Origin: Batillaria attramentaria
Taxonomy: Eukaryota > Mollusca > Gastropoda > Batillariidae
Assembly (NCBI GenBank): GCA_018292915.2
Contig: JACVVK020000285.1
Span: 642,501 to 706,500, forward strand
DNA length: 64,000 nt
Direction of reading: 5' to 3'
In this document: piece by piece, positions 22,264-33,485 of the stretch
How the letters are laid out: each line of letters opens with the position of its first letter
Numbering within the stretch: the first letter of the stretch is position 1
The notes under the pieces: model-generated
Database searches by the model: none
What the model was told of the DNA's origin: nothing
The model's input: only the letters and a program-made list of their open reading frames with translations
Position numbers and translations under genes: made by a program

Positions 22264-22946
22264 CTTAACACAATAACTTATGACGTTTTCAAATTTTTTA
22301 CTGTCCGATGATCATGCAGCAAATCTGTAGGTTTACGATATGAAACTTGAACAGAAGATTTTGATGGTGATCAGTATCACATCATTTTCAAAAGGTACAG
22401 TCCCTGTGATGGAGTAAAGTCAGTGCTGCAGTGAGTGATTGGTCATTGTGTGAGCAGGTGTGTAGGTAGTAGTTAACATTTGATGCGCTAGGATAGCTCA
22501 AGCCCATTGTCTCAGTGTAACGCCCAACACTAAGCAGTTTTCTGAGATGGTGCTGGTACCAAACCATATACATGTATATATTCCTAACTTTTGTAGTTCT
22601 GCTCTTTTTCACTTCATTGCTGAAAAGGGTGAATCGTGTGTAGAAATGGTGAGAAACAAGAGAGCATTTAAATGCTGTAGTGTAGCCTAAATCAGATGGG
22701 TTGAAATTTGCATCGTGCGAACGCTCCACCATCCCTGTTGCCTGTCCCACTATTGAACGCTGACATTCACTACGACTACACTGTATTCTCCTCTCTCTCT
22801 CTGTCTCTCTGGTCTCTCTCTTCTTTTCCTATATCGATTTCACTTGTCTCTGATTTTAGCTCTACAGCTTGATCATTGGGAACCAAGTCTACAGGAATAT
22901 AAACAAGCAGCCCACATGTCTGCTATTCATATTCTGTGTTAGAGAG

Positions 22947-23030
<84 letters not shown>

Positions 23031-23434
23031 GCACGCGCATACATGCGTGAAAGCGTGTATTGCTTAGCTGAACAAGCTGGGCCAGGTACGCAAAATTTCT
23101 GCGACTTCTTTTTTGTTTGCTTCTAGTTCTATTCCATTTTCTGGGAAAAAAAGACTTACATGCCAAACATGCCACTGGTGAAATACCGATCTAGACGGGG
23201 TTTTTTTCTTCTTTTTTTTCAAATGTAGCTGTTTGTGATGTGTTGAACTCAGTACCAGTAAGTAGGGGGTACTCTGACTTTGTATGAGAATGATATTTAC
23301 TGTAGTCTGTCTCCTCTTTGTGCATAAATAGATCTATGTCTTATGCATGCCGGCATGAAATACCGTAGTTGTACATGTACTGTACATGTATGTGAACTTG
23401 AGATGCGATAGTGACTCAGCCTCGCCTTCTACAG
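22264..23434 (+). other. Spacer between cassettes 2 and 3
   Basis: Holds a CT-rich tract (22790-22830) and a long (GT)n tract at about 22951-23010 that grades into GTGC repeats. No gene seen; open frames over the GT tract are repeat translations. Confidence 0.6.
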
Positions 23435-23554
23435 AGACAGAGGAGGCGGTTCCGGACTTGGTGTATGTCTGCACATTGTGCAATCACTCGCTCCCTGGTG
23501 CATCCGGTCTTCCCAGGCACATGCGCGTCAAGCACCAGACAACTGTTAGTGAAG
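23435..23554 (+). CDS. Cassette 3 exon A (one C2H2 finger)
   Basis: 120 nt, phase 1 to 1, between CTTCTACAG and GTATGT. Reads ETEEAVPDL then finger VYVCTLCNHSL, ending HMRVKH. The upstream GCCTCGCCTTCTACAG is shared with cassettes 4 and 5, so the duplicated unit includes the acceptor region. Confidence 0.9.
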
Positions 23555-23983
23555 GTATGTTTCCATTTAGATAAATTTCTTTACCTCTGCTTTTGAAAAC
23601 TGTGTACATTGTAAGTAAGTGTGTAAAACCTGACTCAAAATTCACAGCTTTGTTGTAGTGTTTTGGAAACAGCAGTTTGAATATTTTGGACAAGTTCATA
23701 ATTATTATACAGTGTAGAACTAGACCAAAGTTCAAAATTTTTTGCATGTTTGTCTAACCAGTGGAGATAGTGATTGAGGGGTGTGTGTTGAGTGTAAAAG
23801 ATAACTGTTTAGTGTCTTAATGTTTTAGTTTTGAAGTTTGCGTAATAGCGGTGATGCTGACACTCCAGTAACACACTCATTTGTGTTTACATGTAATGTG
23901 CCAGTAGAGAGTTTTATGTTACTGTGTAAATGAAGCTGCCAACGTGCAATCTGTGAAGCTGAACATGCACTTGCTCCTTGCAG

Positions 23984-24033
23984 GAAGTTACGTGAAGCTG
24001 TCACTGGGAAATGTCATAGCCAAATGTACACAG
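23984..24033 (+). CDS. Cassette 3 exon B (linker)
   Basis: 50 nt, phase 1 to 0, between CTCCTTGCAG and GTGAGC. Encodes GSYVKLSLGNVIAKCTQ. Confidence 0.88.
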
Positions 24034-24297
24034 GTGAGCGACTATGTTCAGCCAGTCCTGTGTTCCAACTTTGAAAAAAAAAAAAAAAACACCTTGCCAT
24101 AATTTTCAGCACAATTTTCAGTCGTAAGACTAAGCGTCTAAGACAAATTCTTGTCCTCAAGGTTGTTGTTTTTTTTTTCTATGTGGGCGTCAGACGTTCA
24201 TATTGTACTCTGTAACCCAGGGCGTATTAATTCAATTCAGTGATAACTTCTTATCCCATAAATGAGAAAGTGGTTCTTATTTTACCAGCTAGAAAAT

Positions 24298-24328
<31 letters not shown>

Positions 24329-24515
24329 CATACATGACAACAGCTGCAAGAAGTCAAACAGCACCCAAAACTTAGCTAAAGTGGGACAGGTCATGTATTG
24401 GTCATATTGGGAACAAACAAACTGATGTGATGTTTGTGGTTCAGTTTAATCAGTTTGTTTCATGACAGGATTCCACTGTGTATTTGTACCCCCCTTTATA
24501 ACGTACATTTTGCAG
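24034..24515 (+). other. Cassette 3 intron B-C with a long poly-G tract
   Basis: An uninterrupted G run at about 24298-24326 lies in the middle of the intron. A poly-A run lies at 24074-24089. Nothing else is seen. Confidence 0.7.
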
Positions 24516-25319
24516 GAATCCTTTGAGGGCACGTACTTCAAGTGCCTTCAGTGTGGGGCATACATCATGCACACACCAAAAGTCGCAGTCCATGTACGCA
24601 TCACTCCAGAAAGGACACTGTCGTGCAAAACTCGGTGCCCAAAAGGCATCCCCGTCACGCGCAGACTACTTCAGATCAGGAAAAGTCGATGTAAGGATGT
24701 TCTCTGCTTGGAATGTGGAAAGATCCTGCAGGGCAAGCTCAGTCTAAGACGACACATGCTAGCCTGTCACACCAAGCAGTGTGATGAGCAAGGCATGATG
24801 CTCCTCTGCCCTGAGTGTGGTCACACCTTCACCAACCAGTCCTGCTTCAGGAAGCACATGCAGTTGGCTCACACCAAGGAGAAGTACGGCTGCGCCCTGT
24901 GCGGTTTCATGACGCACAACAAGAAATACCTGGAAAAGCACACGGAAATTCACCTGAGGCCCTCGCCTTGCCCAAGACCCTTCATATGCGATGAGTGCGG
25001 GCACAACTTCATTACGAAGAACCACTTGAGTGCACACAAAACCACTCACGGACCTAGGAAACATAAGTGCCCTATTTGCCCGAAGACCTTTGTCAGGCCT
25101 CAGGAACTGAAAAAACATCAGCTAACTCACACGGGGATGCACCCGTTTATCTGCCAAGAATGTGGGAAGGCATTTACCCGTGACTGTAACCTGAAGATTC
25201 ACATGCGTATCCACACAGGGGAGAAGCCGTACCAGTGTTCACTTTGTGATGCTGCATTCGCTCAGAAAAACAGCCTGAACGTTCACATGAAGAAGCACGA
25301 GAAACTTAATAGAATGTAG
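24516..25319 (+). CDS. Cassette 3 exon C: terminal zinc-finger exon (longest, seven C2H2 fingers)
   Basis: 804 nt, 267 residues and TAG, acceptor CATTTTGCAG. C2HC-like finger (FKCLQCGAYI) then seven C2H2 fingers, one more than in the other cassettes: VLCLEC, LLCPEC, YGCALC, FICDEC, HKCPIC, FICQEC and YQCSLC. The extra finger is at the N-terminal side. It ends FAQKNSLNVHMKKHEK with a short LNRM tail. Two overlapping AATAAA signals lie 425 nt after the stop. Confidence 0.92.
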   Translation, partial: ESFEGTYFKCLQCGAYIMHTPKVAVHVRITPERTLSCKTRCPKGIPVTRRLLQIRKSRCKDVLCLECGKILQGKLSLRRHMLACHTKQCDEQGMMLLCPECGHTFTNQSCFRKHMQLAHTKEKYGCALCGFMTHNKKYLEKHTEIHLRPSPCPRPFICDECGHNFITKNHLSAHKTTHGPRKHKCPICPKTFVRPQELKKHQLTHTGMHPFICQECGKAFTRDCNLKIHMRIHTGEKPYQCSLCDAAFAQKNSLNVHMKKHEKLNRM

Positions 25320-25649
25320 GATAATTCTGAACCGGACAAAAGTGTGTGTTTGCGTGATTGGTGTGAAAGAAATTTATTTGCCTGTCGGACATAAATGGAG
25401 ACACTATTGAGAACAGTGACATCTGATAAATATGTGTGACATGTCTTCAAGCTGCAAATTTTTATGTGAGACTGGAAACTAAAGTAAAGATAAAATGGTA
25501 ACATGCATGTATCAGTTTTCAAGTCCTTTTCATGAAAAGCTACTCGGGTATGAGTGCAGATCATGATAAATTATTCAGTGCTTGCGTTCAAGTTCCTGTT
25601 TGCATGGTGGCTTTTTTTATATTTTTTTATAAGTACGTGATAAATTACA

Positions 25650-25686
<37 letters not shown>

Positions 25687-25743
25687 TCAGCAAAGATAAA
25701 GATGGTGAGTGATGTGTTTCAGAGGCTAATGCCATTTACTGAA

Positions 25744-25754
25744 AATAAAATAAA
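25744..25754 (+). other. Probable poly(A) signal of cassette 3
   Basis: Two overlapping AATAAA hexamers, followed within 20-40 nt by GT/CT-rich sequence (TTGTTCTGTC, then CTTGTGTTGCTC). The position suits a 3' UTR of about 430 nt. Confidence 0.55.
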
Positions 25755-26720
25755 AAGAGTCTTGTTCTGTCTAGCTCTTGTGTTGCTCTCTCTCTCTCTC
25801 TCTCTCTCCATGAGCAACATATAAAAAAAATTTCCCCCTGACAGTTACTTTTATTTATTTTTTTTTATTTTTTGCATCACATACATGTATATCTGAAACG
25901 TACAACAAAGGGAGCAGACATGAAAATTTAAAGGCCCACCACCCAACATTTCTAGGCTCTAGGATTGGTGTACTGCGTTTAAAACTCCTCTTCGTCTTAC
26001 TGTAGGGTAATTTGATTGTAGTATTTGTACAGCCACACTCACAAGCACTTTTCCAGAACACAAGTAGTTTTGAGAAGCCTAGAAATATTGGATGATGGGC
26101 CTTCAGAAGTTTAATCAGAAGAGCAAGGTACACAGAAAATGTCAGTAGAGTCCATTGAAAACACTAGTGCCGGTTGTGGAAAGTGTATTCGTATGACAAA
26201 AGCTTTATATGAATCTGCACACTTACACCTGTTAAGGAAAACATCTAGGGCAACAAACTGATGAAGGTAACACAAAAGAGTGCTCGCTTTTAGAGTTATG
26301 AAATGAATTTAAGCAAAGATTTTGGCACTGACAGTGACAAGTAGATAAACAGATATGTCGTACATATATTAGTATTGATTAACCTCATGAATTTATCAAT
26401 GTATGCAGCTTACTACCTTGTTTGTCCAGTGGAGGAGATCAAAGGGACATGGCGTGGAACACTAATCATTCTTGAATGCATGCCAATTGCCATACAGTTG
26501 CTTTCCACCTACACAAAACATACACTGATTTAGCTCAAATTTTGGGTTTTCGCTGGTGTGTTATGCCTTGCCTTCCCATGCTCTAGGTCAAGGATCTTAA
26601 CAGCCAAGGGCGCTTATGGTTCTGCTGTATCTGCATTTATTATCCCAGTGCCATTTTACCTAACTTTACACTGTCCGTGCGCATGTAGTGTTGTACTAAC
26701 ACATGCCATTGCATGTATCA

Positions 26721-26943
26721 ACAGCGATCGTCAAATGTGTCAGGACCATGGTGGCCATTCGGGCTACCGCCCTGAACAAAACTGGTAGCCTGAAAAAGAT
26801 TCTGGAAGCTGGAGTGGCTGCTAGGTTCTGATTCATCTCAGAATTCCTGCTCGCCATTCGGGCTACCGCTACCGGAGCTTTCACTCGCCCGACGGTAAAT
26901 TTGGTAGCGAAAGCGAGCAGGCGAGCGCATTTGACGATCGCTG
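26721..26943. mobile_element. MITE with 17-bp inverted termini
   Basis: Left end ACAGCGATCGTCAAATG and right end CATTTGACGATCGCTGT are perfect inverted repeats. The hexamer TATCAA abuts both sides if the element is read as CAGCG...CGCTG, giving a possible 6-bp target duplication. The word GCCATTCGGGCTACCGC occurs twice inside, near 26753 and 26853. No coding sequence. The superfamily is not assigned. Confidence 0.75.
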
Positions 26944-27399
26944 TATCAAGTATGTGAAGGCAATACATGATACACATGTCAAACAGCTGCTTAGTAAGCT
27001 GACATCACATTAAACACTGCACTGCATTTTCGACTTAGCTTTGATTGGTGGAGTTGCTGATCTTTGAGTTCTTGTGTTCACATGAGAATTTTGTGTCGAC
27101 TTCTGCCAAAGCAGTGCTCTCACTCGGGGTCATTAAGCTGGGCTCCTGAGGATTTTTTGTCATATTTAGACAGTTTGTGTTCATCCTCATGCTTTGCATG
27201 CAGCTTAACATATGCATTAATTAGTTCTCTCTTTAAAGGTGCGGATTTTCAGTGTTTCCGGTCTCATTTCTCATCATAAAGTGCTAAAGTTCTGCATGTC
27301 ACAGTGTCCTGTAAACAAATTTACCAACATAAGAGTTGACAAAAGGCATAGTCATGTCTTCCCCATAATACACACACAGCCTCGCCTTCTACACTCCAG

Positions 27400-27519
27400 A
27401 TGCTGAGGAGACGATGGGAGACATGGTGTATGTGTGCACATTCTGCTGTCAGCGTTTCACAGTTGTGACAAGTCTTTCTCGGCATATGCGCCACAAGCAC
27501 CAGGCCACTGTATCACACG
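27400..27519 (+). CDS. Cassette 4 exon A (one C2H2 finger)
   Basis: 120 nt, phase 1 to 1. The acceptor is CTACACTCCAG, a few bases downstream of the site used in cassettes 3 and 5, so the exon starts DAEETMGDM rather than ETEEA. The finger is VYVCTFCCQRF, ending HMRHKH. Donor GTAAGG. Confidence 0.88.
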
Positions 27520-27938
27520 GTAAGGGGACTTACAAAAGTAAATTGAAGTACTTCATGTATTCTCCAATTTTATTTAAACTCGATTTATTACCAAAAAAAA
27601 TATACTCCGGGGTCAGGAACTAGCTTGTGGTTTTATCAGCGTACTGTGCAAAATTGTGAACTAGATGTGGAAGTATTTCATAATTTAGCAACCGTTTTGG
27701 TTGAGAGGTCTTGATTGCACTTTATATTGCACGGTAAAAAGGGATTTTTGCCTCCTGTGTGTGTGGTGGTGGAGGGGGGAGGGGGGCATGGTTGTGGCAG
27801 CAAAGTCACAGCTATGAAACAATCCAGTAACACATGACCTTAAAATCTAGTCTCTAGGGGGGGGGGGGGGGGGGGGGGGGTATTTCTCCTATGTTGTACT
27901 GACAAACTGCCTGCAGCATACATTCCTTCTCCTTGCAG
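27520..27938 (+). other. Cassette 4 intron A-B with a poly-G tract
   Basis: G-rich sequence from 27766 (GGTGGAGGGGGGAGGGGGG) and a pure G run at about 27858-27880 lie upstream of exon B. Confidence 0.7.
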
Positions 27939-27991
27939 AGAGTTACCTGGAGTTCCCCCTGGAAGGCCTCATCCTCCGATGTACACAGCAG
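27939..27991 (+). CDS. Cassette 4 exon B (linker)
   Basis: 53 nt, phase 1 to 0, between CTCCTTGCAG and GTTAGT. Encodes ESYLEFPLEGLILRCTQQ, one codon longer than its relatives because the donor lies after a second CAG. Confidence 0.85.
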
Positions 27992-28449
27992 GTTAGTATG
28001 ATTAATACAGTGCTGTGGTTGGCCTTACTATGTAATAATCTTCTATTATTTCTCTGTGGGAGACTTTAACTTGGGCACTAAATCAGAAACAAATCAATGT
28101 TCCATTCTCCACTAAATACATGTAGCACCAAGAGGCTTCACAGCAAATGGAAAACTGATTTTAATACAAAAAGAAAATTAGTGTTGTATCAGTGTTCTAA
28201 TGTTCAGAACAAACACTGCATATATCTTTGCATTTAAATGTTCAATGACAAGCTGTTTCATGGGTAGCCCTTGTCAAGGCGATGTTAACTAGGTGTCAAA
28301 GAAGCCACCCTATGGTGTGAAACATTTTACTTATGAGTGCTCACGTATGCTCAAAATACTCAATGTTTAGTGAAAAGTAGACTTTGAATGCTTGTCTATG
28401 GCTGTACAATATCTGGGGGTGTTAAATGGCCATGATATTTTCTTTACAG

Positions 28450-29250
28450 GACTTTCCTGTGCCCAGCGTGTATTATTATAAATGCCTCAAGTGTGGAGAG
28501 TACCTTACCAGCAAGAGGGACATCATGGCCCACTTGCGTATCACAGCTGAAAAGTCGCTGTCCTGCAAAACGCATTGTCCAGGTGATGTGCAAATGAAGT
28601 CCTGGACAAACATGTCTAGCCCGTCTCAAGATCCCACTGACGATGCGCAGAAAAAAATCCTTTGTCCGGAGTGCGGCCTGAGTTTTCCCGACAAGTACTT
28701 GTTTGCACGTCACCAGCGTACCGCACACCCCATCAATCGCTTTGCGTGTGAGCTGTGCAGCTACGCCACACCCTACCGCTCGAGGTTGGATCGACATCAC
28801 TGGTCAAAACATGGCCGCCCGTCGTCTTTCCCGAGGCCATTCATTTGTGAGCAGTGTGGAAAGAACTTCATGGACAAAGACTCGCTGAGCAGTCACAAGA
28901 GAATCCACAAGCCGAAGTCTTACCATTGCCACATGTGCCCATTGGCGTTTGTGGGTCACTATGAATTGAAGAAGCACATGAGAACTCATCTGGGGGAACA
29001 TCCATACTGCTGTGTAGAGTGTGGGCAGTCGTTTACTACGCGGTACAACTTAAAAACCCACATGAGACTGCATACAGGTGAAAAGCCTTACAAGTGCTCC
29101 CTGTGTGGCGCAGCTTTTGCTCAGAAAAACAGTCTCAATGTGCACATGAAGAAACACGAGAAACAGAACACAAAGAATCGGGGGGACAGTGGTGTGATAT
29201 GCATGATGGAAAGCAAAACGTGCGCAGCCAGCGATTTAGTAGTTTCGTAG
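28450..29250 (+). CDS. Cassette 4 exon C: terminal zinc-finger exon
   Basis: 801 nt, 266 residues and TAG, acceptor TTCTTTACAG. C2HC-like finger (YKCLKCGEYL) then six C2H2 fingers: LCPEC, FACELC, FICEQC, YHCHMC, YCCVEC and YKCSLC, closing FAQKNSLNVHMKKHEK. After the last finger there is a unique tail of about 30 residues ending CAASDLVVS. It is very similar to cassette 5 throughout, so the two look like a recent duplicate pair. Confidence 0.92.
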   Translation, partial: DFPVPSVYYYKCLKCGEYLTSKRDIMAHLRITAEKSLSCKTHCPGDVQMKSWTNMSSPSQDPTDDAQKKILCPECGLSFPDKYLFARHQRTAHPINRFACELCSYATPYRSRLDRHHWSKHGRPSSFPRPFICEQCGKNFMDKDSLSSHKRIHKPKSYHCHMCPLAFVGHYELKKHMRTHLGEHPYCCVECGQSFTTRYNLKTHMRLHTGEKPYKCSLCGAAFAQKNSLNVHMKKHEKQNTKNRGDSGVICMMESKTCAASDLVVS

Positions 29251-29678
29251 AAAGTTTTAAGACTGATGGGAGCCCCATAGTACAAACTTCTTGCACTTGT
29301 TTACCTGCCATGAGTGTACCTGTGACAGATTCAGGTGTACTCAAACAGTGGAGAAACCATACACATGTTGATGCTGTGGTGCTGCATTTAGAGAGTAGCT
29401 TAGTTGATCAGGCGTTAGCAAAAGATGATATGGGGACACTTGAATTAGTTGAACTGAAGGCAAAATATTTTGTCTTCTCACTGACAATATCATACATGAA
29501 TCAATGGATGATTTATAAACTAGTATGATTTTCAGTTTCAGGGTGTGTTATGCAAAGCAAAATCTGCCATTGAAAGACTACATTGCATACATGTGTATGA
29601 TGACATTGATGGTAAAGATCAAAGAATTCGTGAGAAAAAAATGCTTGAAGTACGTCAAAAATTAGTGAAATCCATCAT

Positions 29679-29724
<46 letters not shown>

Positions 29725-30003
29725 CCCCTCTCCCCCCCCCCCCCCAACCTCCCAACACTGCAAGTATTTTTTGTTATTTTTATTCATCATTTTATTAACA
29801 TTTACTGTGATCCAGTTATGTGTAGGTCTATTTATATACATTTGTATAGGTGTATTTGTGTGCATGCATGTGAATATTTTTTAGTATTTATTACAAATAG
29901 ATAGTGACGCATCCCTAGTGTACCAAGGACAAAACTGATGTCAGGTCTTTCTACTTTTTTATGACTGGAAAAATAGAGCGTCATTTCATTTCAATTCATG
30001 ATT

Positions 30004-30072
<69 letters not shown>

Positions 30073-31199
30073 CGTGAGAGAGAGGGGTATAGTGTTGAAA
30101 GACAAGATAGGTTTTTTTGTTGTTGAATTTCTGTCATAGAATCTATACTAAACAACACATGAAACAGGTCTGAGATTTAACAGGATAAAGCTAAACTATC
30201 GAAAATCTAGGGAGAGGCAATTTTTGTGAATGTTTCGTGATTTGCTTAAATGCAAAAACACAAGAGCCCAGTAATATAAGTTTATAAACTGTATTCTTAC
30301 AGATGGCCAATGCTTTCACACCATACTTCGTTATGCACATCAACACTTCTCAGAGTGAATCTTGCAGGCCTGCTTCATGGTTGTAAATACACCCAACCTT
30401 GCATCACCAGTACAAACATCTATTCTCACAGACCTGCATTCAAGGCTGTACTGTGTAAGGATGTTGAAAGTGTTCCAAAGTGTCTACAACACAGACTGTA
30501 TATTATATACAGTGTACGTGATGGCCAATCAGACAAAATTAGCTCATTGGGTTCGAAAGTCCTCTCTAACTACTACAGATACGAATATGAATGAAGCCCT
30601 AGTACAGGGCAAAACAGAACAAAAAGGAAAAAAAAAAAAAAAAAGCCCACTTAGATTATTGTAGTCAAGACCACAGAGCAGACCCAGAGGAGACATTCCA
30701 TGCAGAAATTTTGTTTCCTACCCGATTACCAGCACAAAGCATGAAACTGGTATTTGCTTTGGTGTCTTCACTAGTGTGTGGTGCCTTGCCTTCTCTTGCT
30801 TCGTCATTTATGCCAAGTGTTTTCACAGTCAAGTATGCTTTTGGTTCTGTTGTATCGCTCTGCATTCATCCACACACATTACGGCGAAACTGGTTCATCT
30901 GATTCAGTGATTGCGACTGTCTGTTTTTATCAGCATGTTTTGCATACAGCTCAGCTCAGTTCATGCTTTACGTCTGAGTGTCTTCAACGTTAGGAGTGCA
31001 GGCTGTCAGTCTCCACACACCTAAAAAATGTATATGATCCTATTCCGCCAGTGCATTTAAAATTATGGATTATTACATGCTGTGAATGTGCACATATTTA
31101 AAGACTTTAAGTTAATTTACCTAAGGTTAGTAATGTAGAGTTGACAAAGGCATAGTCCTGTCTTGACACACGATAGTCACACAGCCTCGCCTTCCACAG
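29251..31199 (+). other. Spacer between cassettes 4 and 5
   Basis: Holds a CT repeat with a poly-C end (29681-29746), a (GT)n tract (30007-30070) and A-rich sequence near 30626-30645. The last 450 bp are related to the stretch before cassette 4. No further exon is supported. Confidence 0.6.
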
Positions 31200-31319
31200 A
31201 GACTGAGGAGGCGACGCAAGACGTGGTGTACGTGTGCACATTATGCGGTCAGCCTTTCCCATTTGCCTCAAGTCTTCCCTGGCATATGCGCTTCAAGCAC
31301 CAAACCCAGGCTACACAAG
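31200..31319 (+). CDS. Cassette 5 exon A (one C2H2 finger)
   Basis: 120 nt, phase 1 to 1, between CCTTCCACAG and GTAAGT. Reads ETEEATQDV then finger VYVCTLCGQPF, ending HMRFKH. Confidence 0.9.
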
Positions 31320-31708
31320 GTAAGTCTGCAAGTCATGAGATTAAAATTATATACAAAACACTATGAGACTTGCTTTTCTAGGTCAGGGAAATTTGGGGGG
31401 GATAAGTGGAGGACAAAATGGTCAGGAAATAGCTCTCTATACTTGGTGCAGAACATTTCTTCATGTAGTGTTGAAACATTCCAGTTTTGAAGCATCAAGC
31501 TATGGCAAGTGAAATCTTTTTCCTCCAGGAAGGAGGGGGATGTGTTCACCTTACAGTAAATTACGCCTTACCTTGACACTTGCAGTGAGGTTATGATGTC
31601 TGCAGTAAAGGAAGAACAAGTGCATGATAAGGGTGGTGGTTCTGGTTTGCGTTTGGGTCAGTTGTTACCTAGTGAAATGTCAGCAGCCTAAATCACTTCT
31701 CCTTGCAG

Positions 31709-31758
31709 AGAGTTCAGTGGAGCTTCCCTTGGAAGGTGTTGTGGTCAGATGTACACAG
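31709..31758 (+). CDS. Cassette 5 exon B (linker)
   Basis: 50 nt, phase 1 to 0, between CTCCTTGCAG and GTCAGT. Encodes ESSVELPLEGVVVRCTQ, close to cassette 4. Confidence 0.88.
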
Positions 31759-32374
31759 GTCAGTTCTGTACATGGTACATGTCTGTTTTTTTTTGTTTCA
31801 GGTGGTTGGTTGGGTTTTTTGTGGGTTTTTGTTTGTTTGTTTGTTTGTTTTTTTGGGGGTTTTTTTTGGAGGGGGGGGGGGTCTTTGGGTTTTTTTTTTT
31901 TTTTTTTTGGGGGGGGGGGGGGGGATTCTTTTGGAAGGTAGGCTGGAAGGTTTGCACCCTTGTCAATTGTGTGTGGACAGAATGTGACACCTTGGTCATA
32001 AACTGCAGTAGATACTGTGACTAAAGCTGGCCAGCAGTGTGCTCATGTGTTTTCCCACTAATGTAGCAGTTGTCCCGTGTTACATGCGGAAGTTTCAACT
32101 TCAAGCAGTTTAGCACCCAGAGAAATTCACATGGTGGGTTTTACTAGTTGTTAGTTTTGACTGTTCATTGTGAAAGGATTCAGTTGTCAGCCGAGCAGGC
32201 AAAGAAAATAGCCTTAAAAAGGATGCGTTCGAAAACAAAATGAAAAAAAAATCACTTACACAAATTGATTTTCAGTGGTCGGTTGTTAGATCGTCTGTGG
32301 CATGCATATCCTCTTTTTTTTTCTTTTTCTTTTTTTTTTGCAAAAGTGTTTATGTGCATTTCTGTTTTTTGCAG
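31759..32374 (+). other. Cassette 5 intron B-C with G/T runs
   Basis: Right after the B donor, 31790-31925 is almost only T and G, with two long G runs at about 31870-31880 and 31909-31924. A pyrimidine-rich stretch at 32310-32338 precedes the C acceptor. Confidence 0.7.
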
Positions 32375-33118
32375 AACTTCTACCTTGGCATGTACTACAA
32401 ATGCCTCAAGTGTGGAGAGTACTTCACCACCAGGGAATATGTCAACGCCCACCTGCGCATCACGAGAGAAAAATCAGTCTCCTGCAAAACCCACTGTCCG
32501 GATGGTATGAAAATGAAGTCTTGGATGTACGGCCTGTCCCAAGACCCAACACACGAGGAGGAAAAAGCCATATTGTGCCCAGAGTGCGGCTTGACCTTTT
32601 CCGATAAATTCTACCTGGCGCGCCATAAGCGCTCAATGCACTCCAACAAGCGCCATGTGTGTGAGGTGTGCAGCTATGCAACGGCTCATCGCCGAAATCT
32701 CCATCGACATCAGTGGGCGATGCACAGCCGCCCATCTCCATGTCCGAGGCCGTTCATATGCGAACAGTGTGGGAAGAGCTTCATGGATAAAGTGGCGCTG
32801 TGCAATCACAAGAGAATCCACAAACCCAAGTCTCATCTGTGCCATCTATGTCCGCAGGCATTTGTGACTCGCTTTTCATTGTTGAAGCACATAAAAACAC
32901 ATACCGGGGAGCACCCCTACTGTTGTGTCGATTGTGGGCAGTCATTCACGGAGAAGTACAACTTGAAAGTCCACAGGAGACTGCACACAGGTGAAAAGCC
33001 CTACAAGTGTTCACTCTGTGATGCTGCTTTTGCACAGAAAACAAGTCTCAATGTGCACATGAAAAAGCATCAGAAACATGGTAATACATGCCATGGCATG
33101 TATTACACAAACAAGTAG
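32375..33118 (+). CDS. Cassette 5 exon C: terminal zinc-finger exon
   Basis: 744 nt, 247 residues and TAG, acceptor TTTTTTGCAG. C2HC-like finger (YKCLKCGEYF) then six C2H2 fingers: LCPEC, HVCEVC, FICEQC, HLCHLC, YCCVDC and YKCSLC. The last finger reads FAQKTSLNVHMKKHQK, with T for the usual N. A short tail HGNTCHGMYYTNK follows. Near-duplicate of cassette 4 with changes mostly in finger helices. Confidence 0.92.
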   Translation, partial: NFYLGMYYKCLKCGEYFTTREYVNAHLRITREKSVSCKTHCPDGMKMKSWMYGLSQDPTHEEEKAILCPECGLTFSDKFYLARHKRSMHSNKRHVCEVCSYATAHRRNLHRHQWAMHSRPSPCPRPFICEQCGKSFMDKVALCNHKRIHKPKSHLCHLCPQAFVTRFSLLKHIKTHTGEHPYCCVDCGQSFTEKYNLKVHRRLHTGEKPYKCSLCDAAFAQKTSLNVHMKKHQKHGNTCHGMYYTNK

Positions 33119-33418
33119 AAAATACTTGGATTTAAAAAAAAAAAAAATTTTTTAACTGCATCTAGTTCGAGTCTTGTCTTTTCTGGATCCTAGCTTTAGC
33201 AACAAAATCCTACAAAATCCCTGCCCCTACCCACCTCAAAAGACTTCAGTCTTGTTTGATAGTGGTTGCTTTGGTTTCCAGCTACAAAAATGTTACTACG
33301 TGTGTGTATTGCTATTTGTATGATAATCATAAGAAAAAATTCCTTCTCATGTTTGTGTTTTGATAAAGACCTATTGATTGCTTTTGTGTGTGTGTGTGTG
33401 TGTGTATGAGAGAGAGAG

Positions 33419-33485
33419 ATGATTACAGTGCATGTATTTGTCATTGCAAATACAATTTATCATTCATAAGATAAAAGTGTGGGAT
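33419..33485 (+). repeat. 67-bp dispersed repeat, copy 1
   Basis: ATGATTACAGTGCATGTATT and what follows, through ATAAAAGTGTGGGAT, recurs almost unchanged at 61096-61162, 27.7 kb away. Both copies follow a GT microsatellite. Confidence 0.85.

Larger units (their letters stand above)
25320..27399 (+). other. Spacer between cassettes 3 and 4
   Basis: Contains CA repeats (25651-25684), CT repeats (25788-25808) and a 223-bp MITE at 26721. From about 26550 on it shows similarity to the stretch before cassette 5 near 30770 (TGCCTTGCCTTC, then TATGGTTCTGCTGTATC against TTTTGGTTCTGTTGTATC). The duplicated block therefore begins well upstream of exon A. Confidence 0.6.

Noticed and set aside
22869..23175. 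CV- and HT-repeat open frames on both strands
   Set aside because: Translations of a GT/CA microsatellite.
29094..29528. Open frame overlapping the end of cassette 4 exon C in another frame
   Set aside because: It is a shadow of the finger-coding frame that runs on by chance into the 3' flank.
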